A stretch of DNA of 35,509 bases from Bacteroides sp. (GCA_014802435.1 JAAVCG010000039.1:1-35509); one strand, 5' to 3'. Shown: positions 24,137-33,040, numbered from the stretch's first letter. Notes: generated by a model from the sequence alone, not told the origin. Numbers and translations are program-made.

Positions 24137-24813
24137 TGCTCCGCAGTGACGCTAAAAAGATTCGGAAGATTGATGAGCTCCTCTACTACCTGAGTGCCAA
24201 GCAAAATATAGCCCGGCACCGTCAGATGCACAAAGTCGCGGAAAATCAACCCGTTGGAGAGAAACTCCATGCCGTGGGTCGCGTTATGGTCAACTAAGCG
24301 CGTATCAGCCGGATGTTCGTCACAAAACCGCCCAATCAGCTCCGAGCAGGTGCGCGTGTTCTGATTGACGTCCCAAACCGTGCGTCGACGCTTCTTCTTG
24401 GTGCGGATGGTGCGCTTGAACTTGTTGACAAACGGGGTCACAAAAACCATCTTCACCTCCGGAAGCGAATCGTGGACCGATTGATAAAACGTTGTCAGGT
24501 TTTGAAGAAACGTCTCCTGATTGAACCGCCGGCAATAACTGTCGTTTGTGCCTAAGTGGACAAGCAGAATGTCAGGCCGATAAGCATAGATGGAATCCAG
24601 ATTCTCCGGCTTGCAGAATGTGGCAAACGATGCCCCGTTGATGCCGAAATAGTTAAACCGACAGGAGTCAACCCGGCAGCTCAATAGCGAATCAACCGTG
24701 TGAGGATAAGTCTTGCCCGCAACGTGGGAATCGCCTATCATCATGACTGACTCCGCACGAGCCCCGATGGCCCACGCCACGCATATTATAATATAAGTAA
24801 TGACTCTTTTCAA
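24133..24813 (-). CDS. Secreted SGNH/GDSL hydrolase (TTG start)
   Basis: I start at the TTG at 24813. It gives a full signal peptide (MKRVITYIIICVAWAIGARA) and lies about 18 bases after the predicted start site of the promoter at 24838-24869. An ATG at 24915 is upstream of that promoter and inside a dispersed repeat, so it is unlikely. 226 residues. Block I is MMIGDSHVAG, the Asn block is LLVHLGTNDSY, and the catalytic D-x-x-H is in FRDFVHLTVPGY. First gene of the three-gene acylation unit; its stop overlaps the next gene by ATGA. The enzyme class is clear; acetyl-transfer versus hydrolysis is open. Confidence 0.86.
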   Translation of the reverse strand: MKRVITYIIICVAWAIGARAESVMMIGDSHVAGKTYPHTVDSLLSCRVDSCRFNYFGINGASFATFCKPENLDSIYAYRPDILLVHLGTNDSYCRRFNQETFLQNLTTFYQSVHDSLPEVKMVFVTPFVNKFKRTIRTKKKRRRTVWDVNQNTRTCSELIGRFCDEHPADTRLVDHNATHGMEFLSNGLIFRDFVHLTVPGYILLGTQVVEELINLPNLFSVTAEQ

Positions 24814-24837
24814 AGCTAATGGATATTTTTTGCGGGT

Positions 24838-24869
24838 GCAAAGGTAAGAATTTAAATACAAATTACAAA
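24838..24869 (-). promoter_or_regulatory. Promoter of the SGNH-SGNH-MBOAT unit
   Basis: The minus strand has TTTG (24869-24866), a 19-base spacer and TACCTTTGC (24846-24838). It fixes the start of the first gene downstream of the in-frame ATG at 24915. Confidence 0.8.
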
Positions 24870-24892
24870 ATGCAAAATACAAAATATGGAAA

Positions 24893-24910
24893 GGCGGATT
24901 CCGATCCGCC
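24893..24910 (+). repeat. Dispersed palindromic repeat, copy 1
   Basis: GGCGGATTCCGATCCGCC folds as GGCGGAT/ATCCGCC around TCCG, preceded by TATGGAAA. It lies in the spacer between the SGNH operon promoter and the secreted-protein gene. A 310-base spacer here (24814-25132) holds two repeat copies, module B and two promoters, and no gene. Confidence 0.9.
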
Positions 24911-24917
24911 GCCAAAA

Positions 24918-24948
24918 GGCGGTTTAAAGTTGAAAGTTTAAGGTTGAA
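24918..24948 (+). repeat. Second dispersed repeat (module B), copy 1
   Basis: A 31-base stretch starting GGCGGTTTAAAGTTGAAAGT and ending AAGGTTGAA recurs in inverse orientation at 33535-33565 with one or two differences. Here it sits between two copies of the palindromic repeat. Confidence 0.75.
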
Positions 24949-24969
24949 GGAGGAACAGATCTATGGAAA

Positions 24970-24987
24970 GGCGGATTCCGATCCGCC
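24970..24987 (+). repeat. Dispersed palindromic repeat, copy 2
   Basis: An identical 18-base core preceded by CTATGGAAA, 59 bases after the end of copy 1 and in the same orientation. Confidence 0.9.
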
Positions 24988-25029
24988 TCCTCGTGGGCAG
25001 TGTGAATGAGTGTTAAAATGCGTTAAAAA

Positions 25030-25063
25030 TTTGGGAGTCCGCCGATTTTGTTCGTAAATTTGC
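25030..25063 (+). promoter_or_regulatory. Promoter of the 963-residue secreted protein
   Basis: TTTG (25030-25033) and TAAATTTGC (25055-25063), with a slightly long 21-base spacer, give a leader of about 63 bases before the ATG at 25133. Confidence 0.75.
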
Positions 25064-25132
25064 CGCGCAAAACTATGAAATGACTTTTTATAAGCCTATA
25101 ATCTAACCAATCAAATACTTACCAACAATCAA

Positions 25133-28024
25133 ATGAAAAAACTTTTACTTTTATCCTGCTTGGCCCTGACCGCATCCGCCGCTTGGGGCTACGACAATCC
25201 GCTGGGTACTGAAAAGGTTTACGATGTGAACCTTTCGGAGGGAAGCATGTATAGAGGCGGCGCTGAGTCAGGCGCCGGAACTTGGTGCAGTCAGTGGAAG
25301 TCGACTGACAAGGAACCGGAAGTAATCTTCTCTACAAGCGTAAATAACATTACTTCAAATGCCGCTAATGATCTGATCTTTGCAGCCGGCTCAAGCGGGT
25401 CTTGCGTTTATACCGCTTCGGCTCCGAATAACAACTGGTATGTCTCCAAGATTGAATTTGACTGCTCTTTCGTCAATGATAACGGTCCGCGTATCGTCGT
25501 TGGCGATTATGCCGTTATGTTGAGCACTACTGTTCAACACTTTGAATGTGACTTCGCTTACAATGAGGACGCAGTGTTTACCGTCAATGGTAATAACGGA
25601 AACATCACCACTTCAAACTTCCGCATTACCGTCTGCAAGATGGATAAGGAAAACATTGCTGACCGAGTAATTAAGAAGTATAGCTTTGCCGAATTCGGCT
25701 CTCTCTGGTCAGTTGATGATGCCAATCAGATTAATGATGAAATCCTGGCTCTTGCCGAGACTCATAAGGATTCAGAGACCGATGCAGAAGCTATTGACAC
25801 CGAGCTGCGCGCTCTGGCTGAACAGAAATTAACCGAAGTGCTTCTGCCTCAGGTTAATAATAAGTACGTAACTTTCAGAGATCGTGATACTGACCGCTAC
25901 ATGGCTGCTTTTAAGGCCGGTGAAACTGACGGTGAGACCGAAATCGCTGCCGACTGTTCACGTATGATTACCAATGGCGACGATATGCACGCTATTTGGC
26001 GCATTACTTATGATCAAGATGCCAAACGTATCCGTTTCCACCACTATATAACCGATCTTGACCTTGGTAACAATAATTTAAATAACACTGCGCTTCCGGT
26101 TTATGACCATTCAGAACTCAGCGATGAGGCTCCCGGCGCTCTGTTTACCCTGCGTCCCGTCGGAATTCATACCGCCGGCAACTCTATCTACGTTGTAGAA
26201 ATGGAGGATAATACTGATGCTAACTCTCGTCACTTTATTCATGACAACCCGAGCTTTTCCGCTCCTATCAAGTGGAACACCGCTGAAACCTCTCCCGGCT
26301 CAGGATGGTTTATTACGGTTCTTGACATTAACCCTGACGGCGAACTTGCCGGTCTGCTTGACCTGAAAAATAAGCCCGTGGTGATTTTTGACATGGATAC
26401 CAACAAGTATCTTTGCAAGATTGACGAAACCCACGCCGGTTATGTTGACGAACTCTGCCCCGCTGCTATCTGGAACGTTAACATTGAAGATGAAGACCAC
26501 TTTGAAAACGGTGAGATTGAAGTGAAACACGTCGTTTCCGGTCTCTATATCAATGACCTTAACAAGGAACTGGAAAAAGTTTCAAAATCCTCACTGAAAG
26601 TGATTGATTATGTTGATGAGCATGCTTCATGGTATGTTGTTGATGATCGTGACCTTAACGTTGCTCCTGACGACTATCATCACTTTACAATCAATGAAGT
26701 CTCTGCAGAACAGAAAGCTCAGATGCTTGAAACTCTGAAGGCTCGTGTCAGCTTCGAATTCGGCAATGAACCCGGTAAGTACACTTACGGTTCGGAATCA
26801 GAAGATCAGGCTTACAACGAACTGAAGAATAAGATTGATGAAATCTATGTTGACGATGACTTTGATTACGCAACTGCTGACGTTATCTATAACCTCCAGA
26901 CTCCGTCAATCTTTGATATGAACGCTTTGGCCGGTCCTGCTCTTGTAAGAATCAAGTCTGCTCCCGTTAATACCTCAACCGCAAATGCTTATATCAGCAA
27001 TTCAAACAGCGGTGATGTGGTTAACTTTGACTGGGAAACAACCGCTTCTGAGGATGAAAACACCATCTTCGTGCTCCATGAAGGTCAACTTTCAGGATAT
27101 GTAGGCGGTAAGTACCTCATCTCTGTTAATAACGCCGTACCCAAGATGTGGGACGAATCTCTGTCAGTCGACAATGAAGGCCTCACCATGGATTTTGTTG
27201 ATGGCACTGTGTCTGAACAGGGCGTTTACCTGCTCCATTATGCAGATGAAAATAATGAAGTTTGTATGCTCTACTGTGGTAAAGGTATTGCAATGCGCAG
27301 TCGCTTTGCCGATATGGAAACCGCATTACATCACGCTCAGACCCCTAACCTTTCTTACAACGTTGAGTATGTTAAGCAGCTGAGTGTTGAGGTTGAGGGT
27401 TACAAGTTGTGGCGCGCTCCTGTCACTGTTAACTTCGGTGACTATGCCGATAATGGCGCTTACGTTGTTGAAGTGGTTAATAACACCATCAAGACCGAAG
27501 CCGCCGAGGCTGAAACCAACTATGGAGCCGGTACGGTGTTTGTACTGACCAAGAGCATCATCGTTAACTGCGTCAATGGCGATAACACTGCCGCCAAGGC
27601 TGCCGGTCTCGGCCACCACGCCATGAAGCAGCACACTTTCTCTGCTGATAAGGTTTACCTGACCATTCACGATGACCAGAGCCCCGAACAGGTTGAAACT
27701 CCTGAAACTCAGGGCCTCTACTTCGACGCTCCTGAAGACGTTCAGAAGGTTCGCCTCCTGGTCAAGAAGGTTGCTTCCGACGCTACTGAAACCCTTGAGG
27801 CTCACAGCCCCGTCATTGAAGCTGAGCCTACTGCCGACGCCGAGCTCAAAGATGGCGATGCACTCATGCTCCCCCTCGGCGGCTCTACGGACACTACTGA
27901 GATTCTGGAAGTTGCCGGCCTCCAGCAGGCTGCCGGCGGCATCTATGACCTCCAGGGCCGTCGCCTCGCCGCCCCCGTCAAGGGCCTCAACATCATCAAC
28001 GGCAAAAAGACCGTAATCAAGTAA
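25133..28024 (+). CDS. Large secreted protein with a C-terminal tail of Bacteroidales sorting-domain type
   Basis: 963 residues. A signal peptide (MKKLLLLSCLALTASAAWG) precedes a first module with Cys pairs (about 25-170). Then come at least three beta-rich segments of similar shape, each starting with a strand such as KYVTFRDRDTDRYMAA, KPVVIFDMDTNKYLCKI or GAYVVEVVNNT, suggesting trefoil-like or lectin-like repeats; I cannot name the fold. The last ~30 residues (GIYDLQGRRLAAPVKGLNI then NGKKTVIK) match the short terminal domain common on secreted proteins of Prevotella and relatives, a relative of type IX sorting tails. The protein is acidic throughout. It has its own promoter and terminator. 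Substrate and partners are unknown. Confidence 0.88.
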   Translation: MKKLLLLSCLALTASAAWGYDNPLGTEKVYDVNLSEGSMYRGGAESGAGTWCSQWKSTDKEPEVIFSTSVNNITSNAANDLIFAAGSSGSCVYTASAPNNNWYVSKIEFDCSFVNDNGPRIVVGDYAVMLSTTVQHFECDFAYNEDAVFTVNGNNGNITTSNFRITVCKMDKENIADRVIKKYSFAEFGSLWSVDDANQINDEILALAETHKDSETDAEAIDTELRALAEQKLTEVLLPQVNNKYVTFRDRDTDRYMAAFKAGETDGETEIAADCSRMITNGDDMHAIWRITYDQDAKRIRFHHYITDLDLGNNNLNNTALPVYDHSELSDEAPGALFTLRPVGIHTAGNSIYVVEMEDNTDANSRHFIHDNPSFSAPIKWNTAETSPGSGWFITVLDINPDGELAGLLDLKNKPVVIFDMDTNKYLCKIDETHAGYVDELCPAAIWNVNIEDEDHFENGEIEVKHVVSGLYINDLNKELEKVSKSSLKVIDYVDEHASWYVVDDRDLNVAPDDYHHFTINEVSAEQKAQMLETLKARVSFEFGNEPGKYTYGSESEDQAYNELKNKIDEIYVDDDFDYATADVIYNLQTPSIFDMNALAGPALVRIKSAPVNTSTANAYISNSNSGDVVNFDWETTASEDENTIFVLHEGQLSGYVGGKYLISVNNAVPKMWDESLSVDNEGLTMDFVDGTVSEQGVYLLHYADENNEVCMLYCGKGIAMRSRFADMETALHHAQTPNLSYNVEYVKQLSVEVEGYKLWRAPVTVNFGDYADNGAYVVEVVNNTIKTEAAEAETNYGAGTVFVLTKSIIVNCVNGDNTAAKAAGLGHHAMKQHTFSADKVYLTIHDDQSPEQVETPETQGLYFDAPEDVQKVRLLVKKVASDATETLEAHSPVIEAEPTADAELKDGDALMLPLGGSTDTTEILEVAGLQQAAGGIYDLQGRRLAAPVKGLNIINGKKTVIK

Positions 28025-28048
28025 AAATCCCTCCCCCCCCCTTCAACT

Positions 28049-28085
28049 AAAAAAAGGTGTGCCCCCTCCGGCACACCTTTTTTTA
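28049..28085 (+). terminator. Intrinsic terminator of the secreted-protein gene
   Basis: GGTGTGCC (28056-28063) pairs with GGCACACC (28070-28077), extended by A/T pairs on both sides, and is followed by seven T. Confidence 0.93.
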
Positions 28086-28106
28086 ATTGTTCAAGCCCGC
28101 GGTGGC

Positions 28107-28124
28107 GGCGGATCGGAATCCGCC
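28107..28124 (-). repeat. Dispersed palindromic repeat, copy 3 (inverse)
   Basis: GGCGGATCGGAATCCGCC followed by TCTCCATAG, the reverse complement of the other copies. It lies between two facing terminators. Confidence 0.9.
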
Positions 28125-28144
28125 TCTCCATAGCATAGCGGGTG

Positions 28145-28185
28145 CAAAAAAAAGCCCCCGGGTGGAGCGATGCTTTACCCGGGGG
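28145..28185 (-). terminator. Intrinsic terminator of the glycogen gene cluster
   Basis: On the minus strand CCCCCGGGT pairs perfectly with ACCCGGGGG (28177-28185 with 28155-28163) around a 13-base loop, followed by a run of T (A at 28145-28153 on the plus strand). It ends the unit 27 bases after the GH57 stop. Confidence 0.92.
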
Positions 28186-28211
28186 GATGGTTTGATGCGT
28201 TAGCCGTGTGG

Positions 28212-29609
28212 TTACTTGGCTTTGGTGGTTTTGGTCTTTTTGGTGGCCTTGGGCTTTTCTTCCGCGGGCTTTTCGGCGGGTTTGCGGAGGTTATGTTCAA
28301 CGTTGAACTGATCAATGGAGCGGCGGAGGGAGGCGTTTTCCTTGGTGAGGGTCTCGATTTCCGTCGCCTGATTGCGGATGGTGGTCAGCAGGGCGTTGAG
28401 CTCTTCGTTTTCAATGGTCATGGGGAACTGTTCCTCAACGCGGACAATGAAGTCAGCCAGGACGTTCATATAGTTGGTGAATGCCTCATAGGGGCTGCCG
28501 TAGGGCGAGAAATTGGCGGCTGCGGCGCCGTCGCCGAATCGCTTGGTCGACATGTAATAGAAATGGTCGGCACCCTGGAGATACCAGTAGTCCATCTTGA
28601 GTCGGCGGTCATCACAGAGGCGCACTCGCTCAGCAACTGAGTAGAGCTTCTCAAAGGCCTCGTTCTGGAGGCGGTTGCCGAGCCATGCGCTGACGTCGCG
28701 TCCTTCGTCGACGGCTGAAATCGGGTGGCCGACGGAGAGCGAGTCAACGGGTTTGAGCTTGCTGACGGCCTCTGAGGGAGTCCAGAAGTCGATGCCTCTT
28801 TCGGCGGCGAAGCGCGGAAGGGCTTCCATGAACTGGAAGATGCCGGTTTCGCGGGGATGAAGTTCGCCGAGGGTTTCCATGTTGAGGCAGATGTTGATAA
28901 TCTGTTCTTCGGCGGGAGTGGAGGCAATCCAGTCGATATACTTATCGGCGGTCAGGGGGTAGCCGCTCCATGAAGTGTCAGAGAATCGGCGGGCAATGTC
29001 GTCGCTGAGCTTGGCGTTATTGAGCAGGAGCTTGAGCTTGGGGGCGGAAGCTGCTGAATAGACGTAGTTAGGTGATTTCCAGCCAAGAATGTGTTTTGCG
29101 CCTTCCGTAACGGCTCCCTTGAATCCGAGTTCGACGAAGAGGGGGGCCATTTCGTCGCTATAGATGAGCTCCGTGTTGCGGATAACCTTTACGGTCTGGC
29201 CGAAGAGCGTTTTGATTTTTTCGGCGTGAACCTTGACCTGGAGCAGGAATTCTTCGGGGTCGTCAGAGAGCGAGGCCAGGGAGTTAGGGTAGGGCATACC
29301 GAGGAATTCAACCTTGCCGGTGTCGGCGAGCTTTTTGAGCAGGTCCATGAATTCCGGGGCATACTGTTCGGCCTGTTCCAGGGCATCGCCGGAGATGGAG
29401 ATTGCACAGCGGAACTTCCCCTTGGAGTCCTCAATCATGCGCAGGAGGGTCTCGGCTGCGGGAATGTAGGAGCGATGAGCAATGCGTGAGAAGATATCCT
29501 CATTGGCAAAGTCATCATAGTAATAATGGTCATTGCCGATTTCGAAGAAACGGTATCTTTTCAGGCGAAACGGCTGATGAATATTGAAAATGAAATTAAT
29601 TGCTTTCAT
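28212..29609 (-). CDS. GH57 family glycoside hydrolase (alpha-amylase/glucan-acting)
   Basis: 465 residues. GH57 region 1 is the HQP at residues 11-13, and the catalytic nucleophile is E147 in VIRNTELIYSDE. Other conserved spots are VEFLGMPYPNSL and the later DYWYLQGADHFYYMSTK. No signal peptide, so it is cytoplasmic and likely acts on glycogen or maltodextrin. After about residue 410 there is a coiled-coil-like stretch and a 25-residue Lys/Pro/Ala tail (KPAEEKPKATKKTKTTKAK) that looks disordered. Third gene of the debranching enzyme, synthase and GH57 set, 25 bases after the synthase gene. Confidence 0.95.
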   Translation of the reverse strand: MKAINFIFNIHQPFRLKRYRFFEIGNDHYYYDDFANEDIFSRIAHRSYIPAAETLLRMIEDSKGKFRCAISISGDALEQAEQYAPEFMDLLKKLADTGKVEFLGMPYPNSLASLSDDPEEFLLQVKVHAEKIKTLFGQTVKVIRNTELIYSDEMAPLFVELGFKGAVTEGAKHILGWKSPNYVYSAASAPKLKLLLNNAKLSDDIARRFSDTSWSGYPLTADKYIDWIASTPAEEQIINICLNMETLGELHPRETGIFQFMEALPRFAAERGIDFWTPSEAVSKLKPVDSLSVGHPISAVDEGRDVSAWLGNRLQNEAFEKLYSVAERVRLCDDRRLKMDYWYLQGADHFYYMSTKRFGDGAAAANFSPYGSPYEAFTNYMNVLADFIVRVEEQFPMTIENEELNALLTTIRNQATEIETLTKENASLRRSIDQFNVEHNLRKPAEKPAEEKPKATKKTKTTKAK

Positions 29610-29634
29610 ATCTTATTTGTAGGGTTAATATGGG

Positions 29635-30894
29635 TTATCGGTTGAGGACCTTTTTATAGATGTCGATGACTTTCTGTCCGGCTTTTTGCCAGGTAATCTG
29701 ATTAACCTCCTCGAGTCCGGCCTCCTTGAGCTGGTCATGCATGGCGGGATACGTGATTATGGAGTAGATGGCGTCGGCCATGGCGTCGATGTCCCAGTAG
29801 TCGGTCTTGATGACGTTAGTCAGGATTTCCGCACATCCGCTCTGCTTGGAGATAATCGAGGGGACACCCATCTGCATTGCCTCCAGCGGGGAGATGCCGA
29901 AGGGCTCGGAGACGGAGGGCATGATGTAGACATCAGATGCCGCGAAGGTTTCATAGACCTGGCGTCCCTTCTGGAATCCGGGGAAGTGGAAGCGGTCAGC
30001 AATGCCGCGTTCGGCCACCAGGTCAATCATCTTGTCCATCATATCGCCTGAACCGGCCATCACGAAGCGCACGTTCTTGTCAAGCTTAAGCACTCGGGCG
30101 GCAGCCTCGACGAAGTATTCCGGGCCCTTCTGCATGGTTATGCGGCCAAGGAAGGTGACAATCTTGTCCTTGGGGCGCTCAACCTTGATATCGAGCAGCT
30201 CGGGCGAGAGCGGAGTGACGGCGTTATGGACCGTAGTGACCTTTGCGGGGTCGATGCCGTATTTTTCAATGACGGTCTGGCGGGTGAGGTCAGAGACCGT
30301 GATGATATGGTCCGCATGGTGCATGCCGTCAAGCTCGATGTTGAACACCGTCGGGTTGACGTTGCCGCGCGAGCGGTCAAAGTCTGTTGCGTGGACATGG
30401 ATAACCAGGGGCTTGCCCGTCACCTGCTTGGCATGGATGCCGGCGGGATAGGTCAGCCAGTCATGGGAGTGGATAACGTCACAGTCAATCGTGCGGGCCA
30501 CTACTCCGGCCATGATGCTGTAATTATTGATTTCCTCGAGCAGATTGTCAGGGTAACGGCCTGAAAACTCTATGCATCCCAGGTCATTGGTGCGCATATA
30601 GTTGAAATCGGCATAGATATGGTCGCGCAGGCGGAAGTAGAGGTCCGGGCTCATGAGCTTGCCGATGCGCTGCTCAACATAGTCGCGGGAGACGTCTCTC
30701 CAGGCCACGGGGACCTGTGAGGCGCCGATGATATGGGCAAAATGCTTGTCTTCATCGCCAAAGGGCTTGGGGATGACGAAGGTGATGTCCATGTCGCCAC
30801 ACTCCCACATACCCTTCGTGAGACCATAGCTGGCGGTTCCTAATCCGCCTAAGATGTGAGGGGGAAATTCCCATCCAAACATTAATGCTTTCAT
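29635..30894 (-). CDS. GT4/GT5-like glycogen synthase-type glycosyltransferase
   Basis: 419 residues. The N-terminal start KALMFGWEFPPHILGGLGTAS holds the GGLG nucleotide-sugar loop. DVIHSHDWLTYPAG is the usual acceptor-side His motif. The C-domain has FLGRITMQKGPEYFVEAA and the donor-site E-x7-E in SEPFGISPLEAMQMG. In Bacteroidetes this gene sits between a debranching enzyme and GH57 and is taken to be the glycogen synthase; I infer that role from context. 31 bases after the upstream gene. No signal peptide. Confidence 0.93.
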   Translation of the reverse strand: MKALMFGWEFPPHILGGLGTASYGLTKGMWECGDMDITFVIPKPFGDEDKHFAHIIGASQVPVAWRDVSRDYVEQRIGKLMSPDLYFRLRDHIYADFNYMRTNDLGCIEFSGRYPDNLLEEINNYSIMAGVVARTIDCDVIHSHDWLTYPAGIHAKQVTGKPLVIHVHATDFDRSRGNVNPTVFNIELDGMHHADHIITVSDLTRQTVIEKYGIDPAKVTTVHNAVTPLSPELLDIKVERPKDKIVTFLGRITMQKGPEYFVEAAARVLKLDKNVRFVMAGSGDMMDKMIDLVAERGIADRFHFPGFQKGRQVYETFAASDVYIMPSVSEPFGISPLEAMQMGVPSIISKQSGCAEILTNVIKTDYWDIDAMADAIYSIITYPAMHDQLKEAGLEEVNQITWQKAGQKVIDIYKKVLNR

Positions 30895-30925
30895 GTTCTT
30901 ACGGATTTAAAGTGAGGGGAGTTTT

Positions 30926-32878
30926 TTAGAACGGATTAAGTTTTTTGAGCATGCGCAGGGTGCGGAGCACTCCGGCAATGTTTGTTGCATGGCTGATTGT
31001 TCCACGTCCGCTGAACGGCGGGTTGCCGTCATACATCTGGCTGAGCGAGCCGATGCATCCTTGGCTCATTTCGTCTTCAAAGCCGATGAGCATACGGTCA
31101 ATATAGCTGACGCCGCTCAGGCCGAACACCTTGATGTAGGCATCAGCATAGAAGCTGATGAGCCAGGGGCGCGCCGGGCCGTTGTGCATGGCCTGTTCGC
31201 GCTCGGCGGGCGAACCGACATAGAACGGGCGATAGCCATAACTCTTGGGCGACAGCGTGCGCAGGCCCTTGGGAGTCAGCAGTTCGCGGGTAACTACGTC
31301 GAGCACACTCTTGCGCTGGCGGCGGTCAAGCGGAGAGTAGTCCATACCGATGGCGATGGCCATATTGGGGCGGACGGATGGGTCAGCATACGTGCCGTTG
31401 ACATAGTCAAAGAGGTAGCCATAGTCATTAAGGAAGGTGTCGACATAAGGCTGCTTCATCTTCTCTGCATGGGCAATCCAGCGCTCGCGAGTCTCGTTAA
31501 ATTTCTCGTTGCCTTCCAGGAGCTGGGCCCCGAAGAGCAGGGCGTTATACATCAGGGCGTTGTTTTCAACCAAATAACCCGAGCGGGGCACTACCATATG
31601 GCCGTTAAACTGGGAATACATCCATGAAGCGGCCTGGTGTTCGCCATTTGATGAAATCAGGCCCGTCGTTTCGTCTACAAAGATGTTCGGGTGGCCGCCG
31701 TCAAGAATCCAGTTGAGGATTTCAACGGTAAAGTTAGTGTAACGCTTGCGGGCCTCCTCAATGCTGACGGCCTTGGCATACTGCTGTATGCACCATAGGG
31801 CCCACATCGGGATGTCAGGCTGGTCAATTCCCTGGATAATCTTGTCAATGGCTCCCGTTTCCTTGAATCGGAGCAGGGCGGCATTGGCGCTCTCGGTAAT
31901 GTCCTCAAAGTCGTGGGGATGGTCAATGGCCAGGGTGTTGCCCGGCAGAGACATGTAAGTGTTGCGCGCAAGAACCTTGCCCCAGGGATAACCGGAGAGC
32001 ATATATTCATGTCCGTCAAGGTTCATATAGAACTGTTTGGCGGAATTCTTCAGGCAGTTGTAGAACGAAGAGCGGGGAGTGCGCACGGCGATTTCCTGCT
32101 CATACATCTTGGCCAGCGAGCGGGGATTAACCTCGCTGACTCCCGCCGAGAAGATGATGCTCTCGCCCTTCTTGATGGGGATTTCAAAATAGCCGGGCAC
32201 CCAGAGATCCTCCGTGTAAGGAACTCCGCGCTCCATATCCTTGATATATTCAATCCCGTTATACCAGTTAGGCTCGCTGACCCACTCGGCCTTGCGGCTA
32301 AACTGCATGAACAGGCGCGGATAACCCGGATAGAGACACGTAGAGACGCCGTTGGCCGTCGGTTCTACGGCAGTGTTGATGCTGTTGTTTTGCTGAACCA
32401 GGGAGTTCACCTCGCGAAACGCCAGAAACGGACGGAACTGCAGAGTTGTGGCCGAATGAGCCTCAACCAGCGTATAACGAATCAGAATTCGGTTCTCCTT
32501 GGAAATGAAGATTTTCTCCTTGGTGAGAATCACTCCGCCAACGCGATAAGTGGTGCGCGGCACGTTCTCGCAATCAAACTCGCGGATATATTTATGACCT
32601 TTGGGCGAATAAACTCCGCCGCTATAGCGATGCAACCCGAGATTAAACTTGGCGCCATGCTGAATAACTGTCTCGTCGAGCGACGACAGCATCACGTAGC
32701 TCCCGTTAGGGTCAAGCTCCGGAATGGGAATCACGAGCAGGCCATGCTGTTTGCGGGTGTTGCAATCGACAACCGTAGTGCAGTGATAGGCACCCGTCTG
32801 GTTCGTTCGGAGCATTTCCTTGGTCAGGGCATGATCCAAATTCATCATCTGGTTCCTATCAAATTTCAGATAACTCAT
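30926..32878 (-). CDS. Glycogen debranching enzyme-type protein (amylo-alpha-1,6-glucosidase fold)
   Basis: 650 residues, as in Bacteroidetes debranching enzymes. The N-domain (about 1-270, from SYLKFDRNQMMNLDHALTKE) is the beta-sandwich glycogen-debranching N-terminal domain. The C-domain is an (alpha/alpha)6 barrel with LPGNTLAIDHPHDFEDI, IPMWALWCIQQYAK and VVPRSGYLVENNALMYNALLFG. Where many family members read WMDA before the PR-x-G-x-x-VE block, this one reads WMYS (near 31610). The Asp there is usually described as important, so the active site needs checking. First gene of the glycogen cluster, with its own promoter. Confidence 0.92.
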   Translation of the reverse strand: MSYLKFDRNQMMNLDHALTKEMLRTNQTGAYHCTTVVDCNTRKQHGLLVIPIPELDPNGSYVMLSSLDETVIQHGAKFNLGLHRYSGGVYSPKGHKYIREFDCENVPRTTYRVGGVILTKEKIFISKENRILIRYTLVEAHSATTLQFRPFLAFREVNSLVQQNNSINTAVEPTANGVSTCLYPGYPRLFMQFSRKAEWVSEPNWYNGIEYIKDMERGVPYTEDLWVPGYFEIPIKKGESIIFSAGVSEVNPRSLAKMYEQEIAVRTPRSSFYNCLKNSAKQFYMNLDGHEYMLSGYPWGKVLARNTYMSLPGNTLAIDHPHDFEDITESANAALLRFKETGAIDKIIQGIDQPDIPMWALWCIQQYAKAVSIEEARKRYTNFTVEILNWILDGGHPNIFVDETTGLISSNGEHQAASWMYSQFNGHMVVPRSGYLVENNALMYNALLFGAQLLEGNEKFNETRERWIAHAEKMKQPYVDTFLNDYGYLFDYVNGTYADPSVRPNMAIAIGMDYSPLDRRQRKSVLDVVTRELLTPKGLRTLSPKSYGYRPFYVGSPAEREQAMHNGPARPWLISFYADAYIKVFGLSGVSYIDRMLIGFEDEMSQGCIGSLSQMYDGNPPFSGRGTISHATNIAGVLRTLRMLKKLNPF

Positions 32879-32935
32879 GAGTATATTTTGGTTATTGTTT
32901 TATTATTATCAATACATAAATTCGTTTTGTAGCTT

Positions 32936-32968
32936 GCGAATTTACAAATCAAACTTCAAAAAAGCAAA
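32936..32968 (-). promoter_or_regulatory. Promoter of the glycogen cluster
   Basis: The minus strand carries TTTG (32968-32965), a 20-base spacer and TAAATTCGC (32944-32936), one base off the TAnnTTTGC consensus, with a leader of about 50 bases. Confidence 0.6.
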
Positions 32969-32969
32969 C

Positions 32970-33014
32970 AAAACTGCTTAATAACATAAAATTTACGTTT
33001 TTTTAAGCAGTTTT
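32970..33014. terminator. Inverted repeat, likely two-way terminator
   Basis: AAAACTGCTTA (32970-32980) and TAAGCAGTTTT (33004-33014) are perfect reverse complements around a 23-base AT-rich loop. It follows the unknown gene at 33041-33433 on the minus strand and ends in TTTTG there. It almost touches the -33 element of the next gene. Confidence 0.7.
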
Positions 33015-33040
33015 GAATCAGTTTTCACGTTTTTTTGAGT

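Noticed and set aside
24814-24915. ATG start 34 codons upstream for the first SGNH hydrolase
   Set aside because: It lies upstream of the promoter and inside a dispersed repeat, and it would bury the signal peptide.
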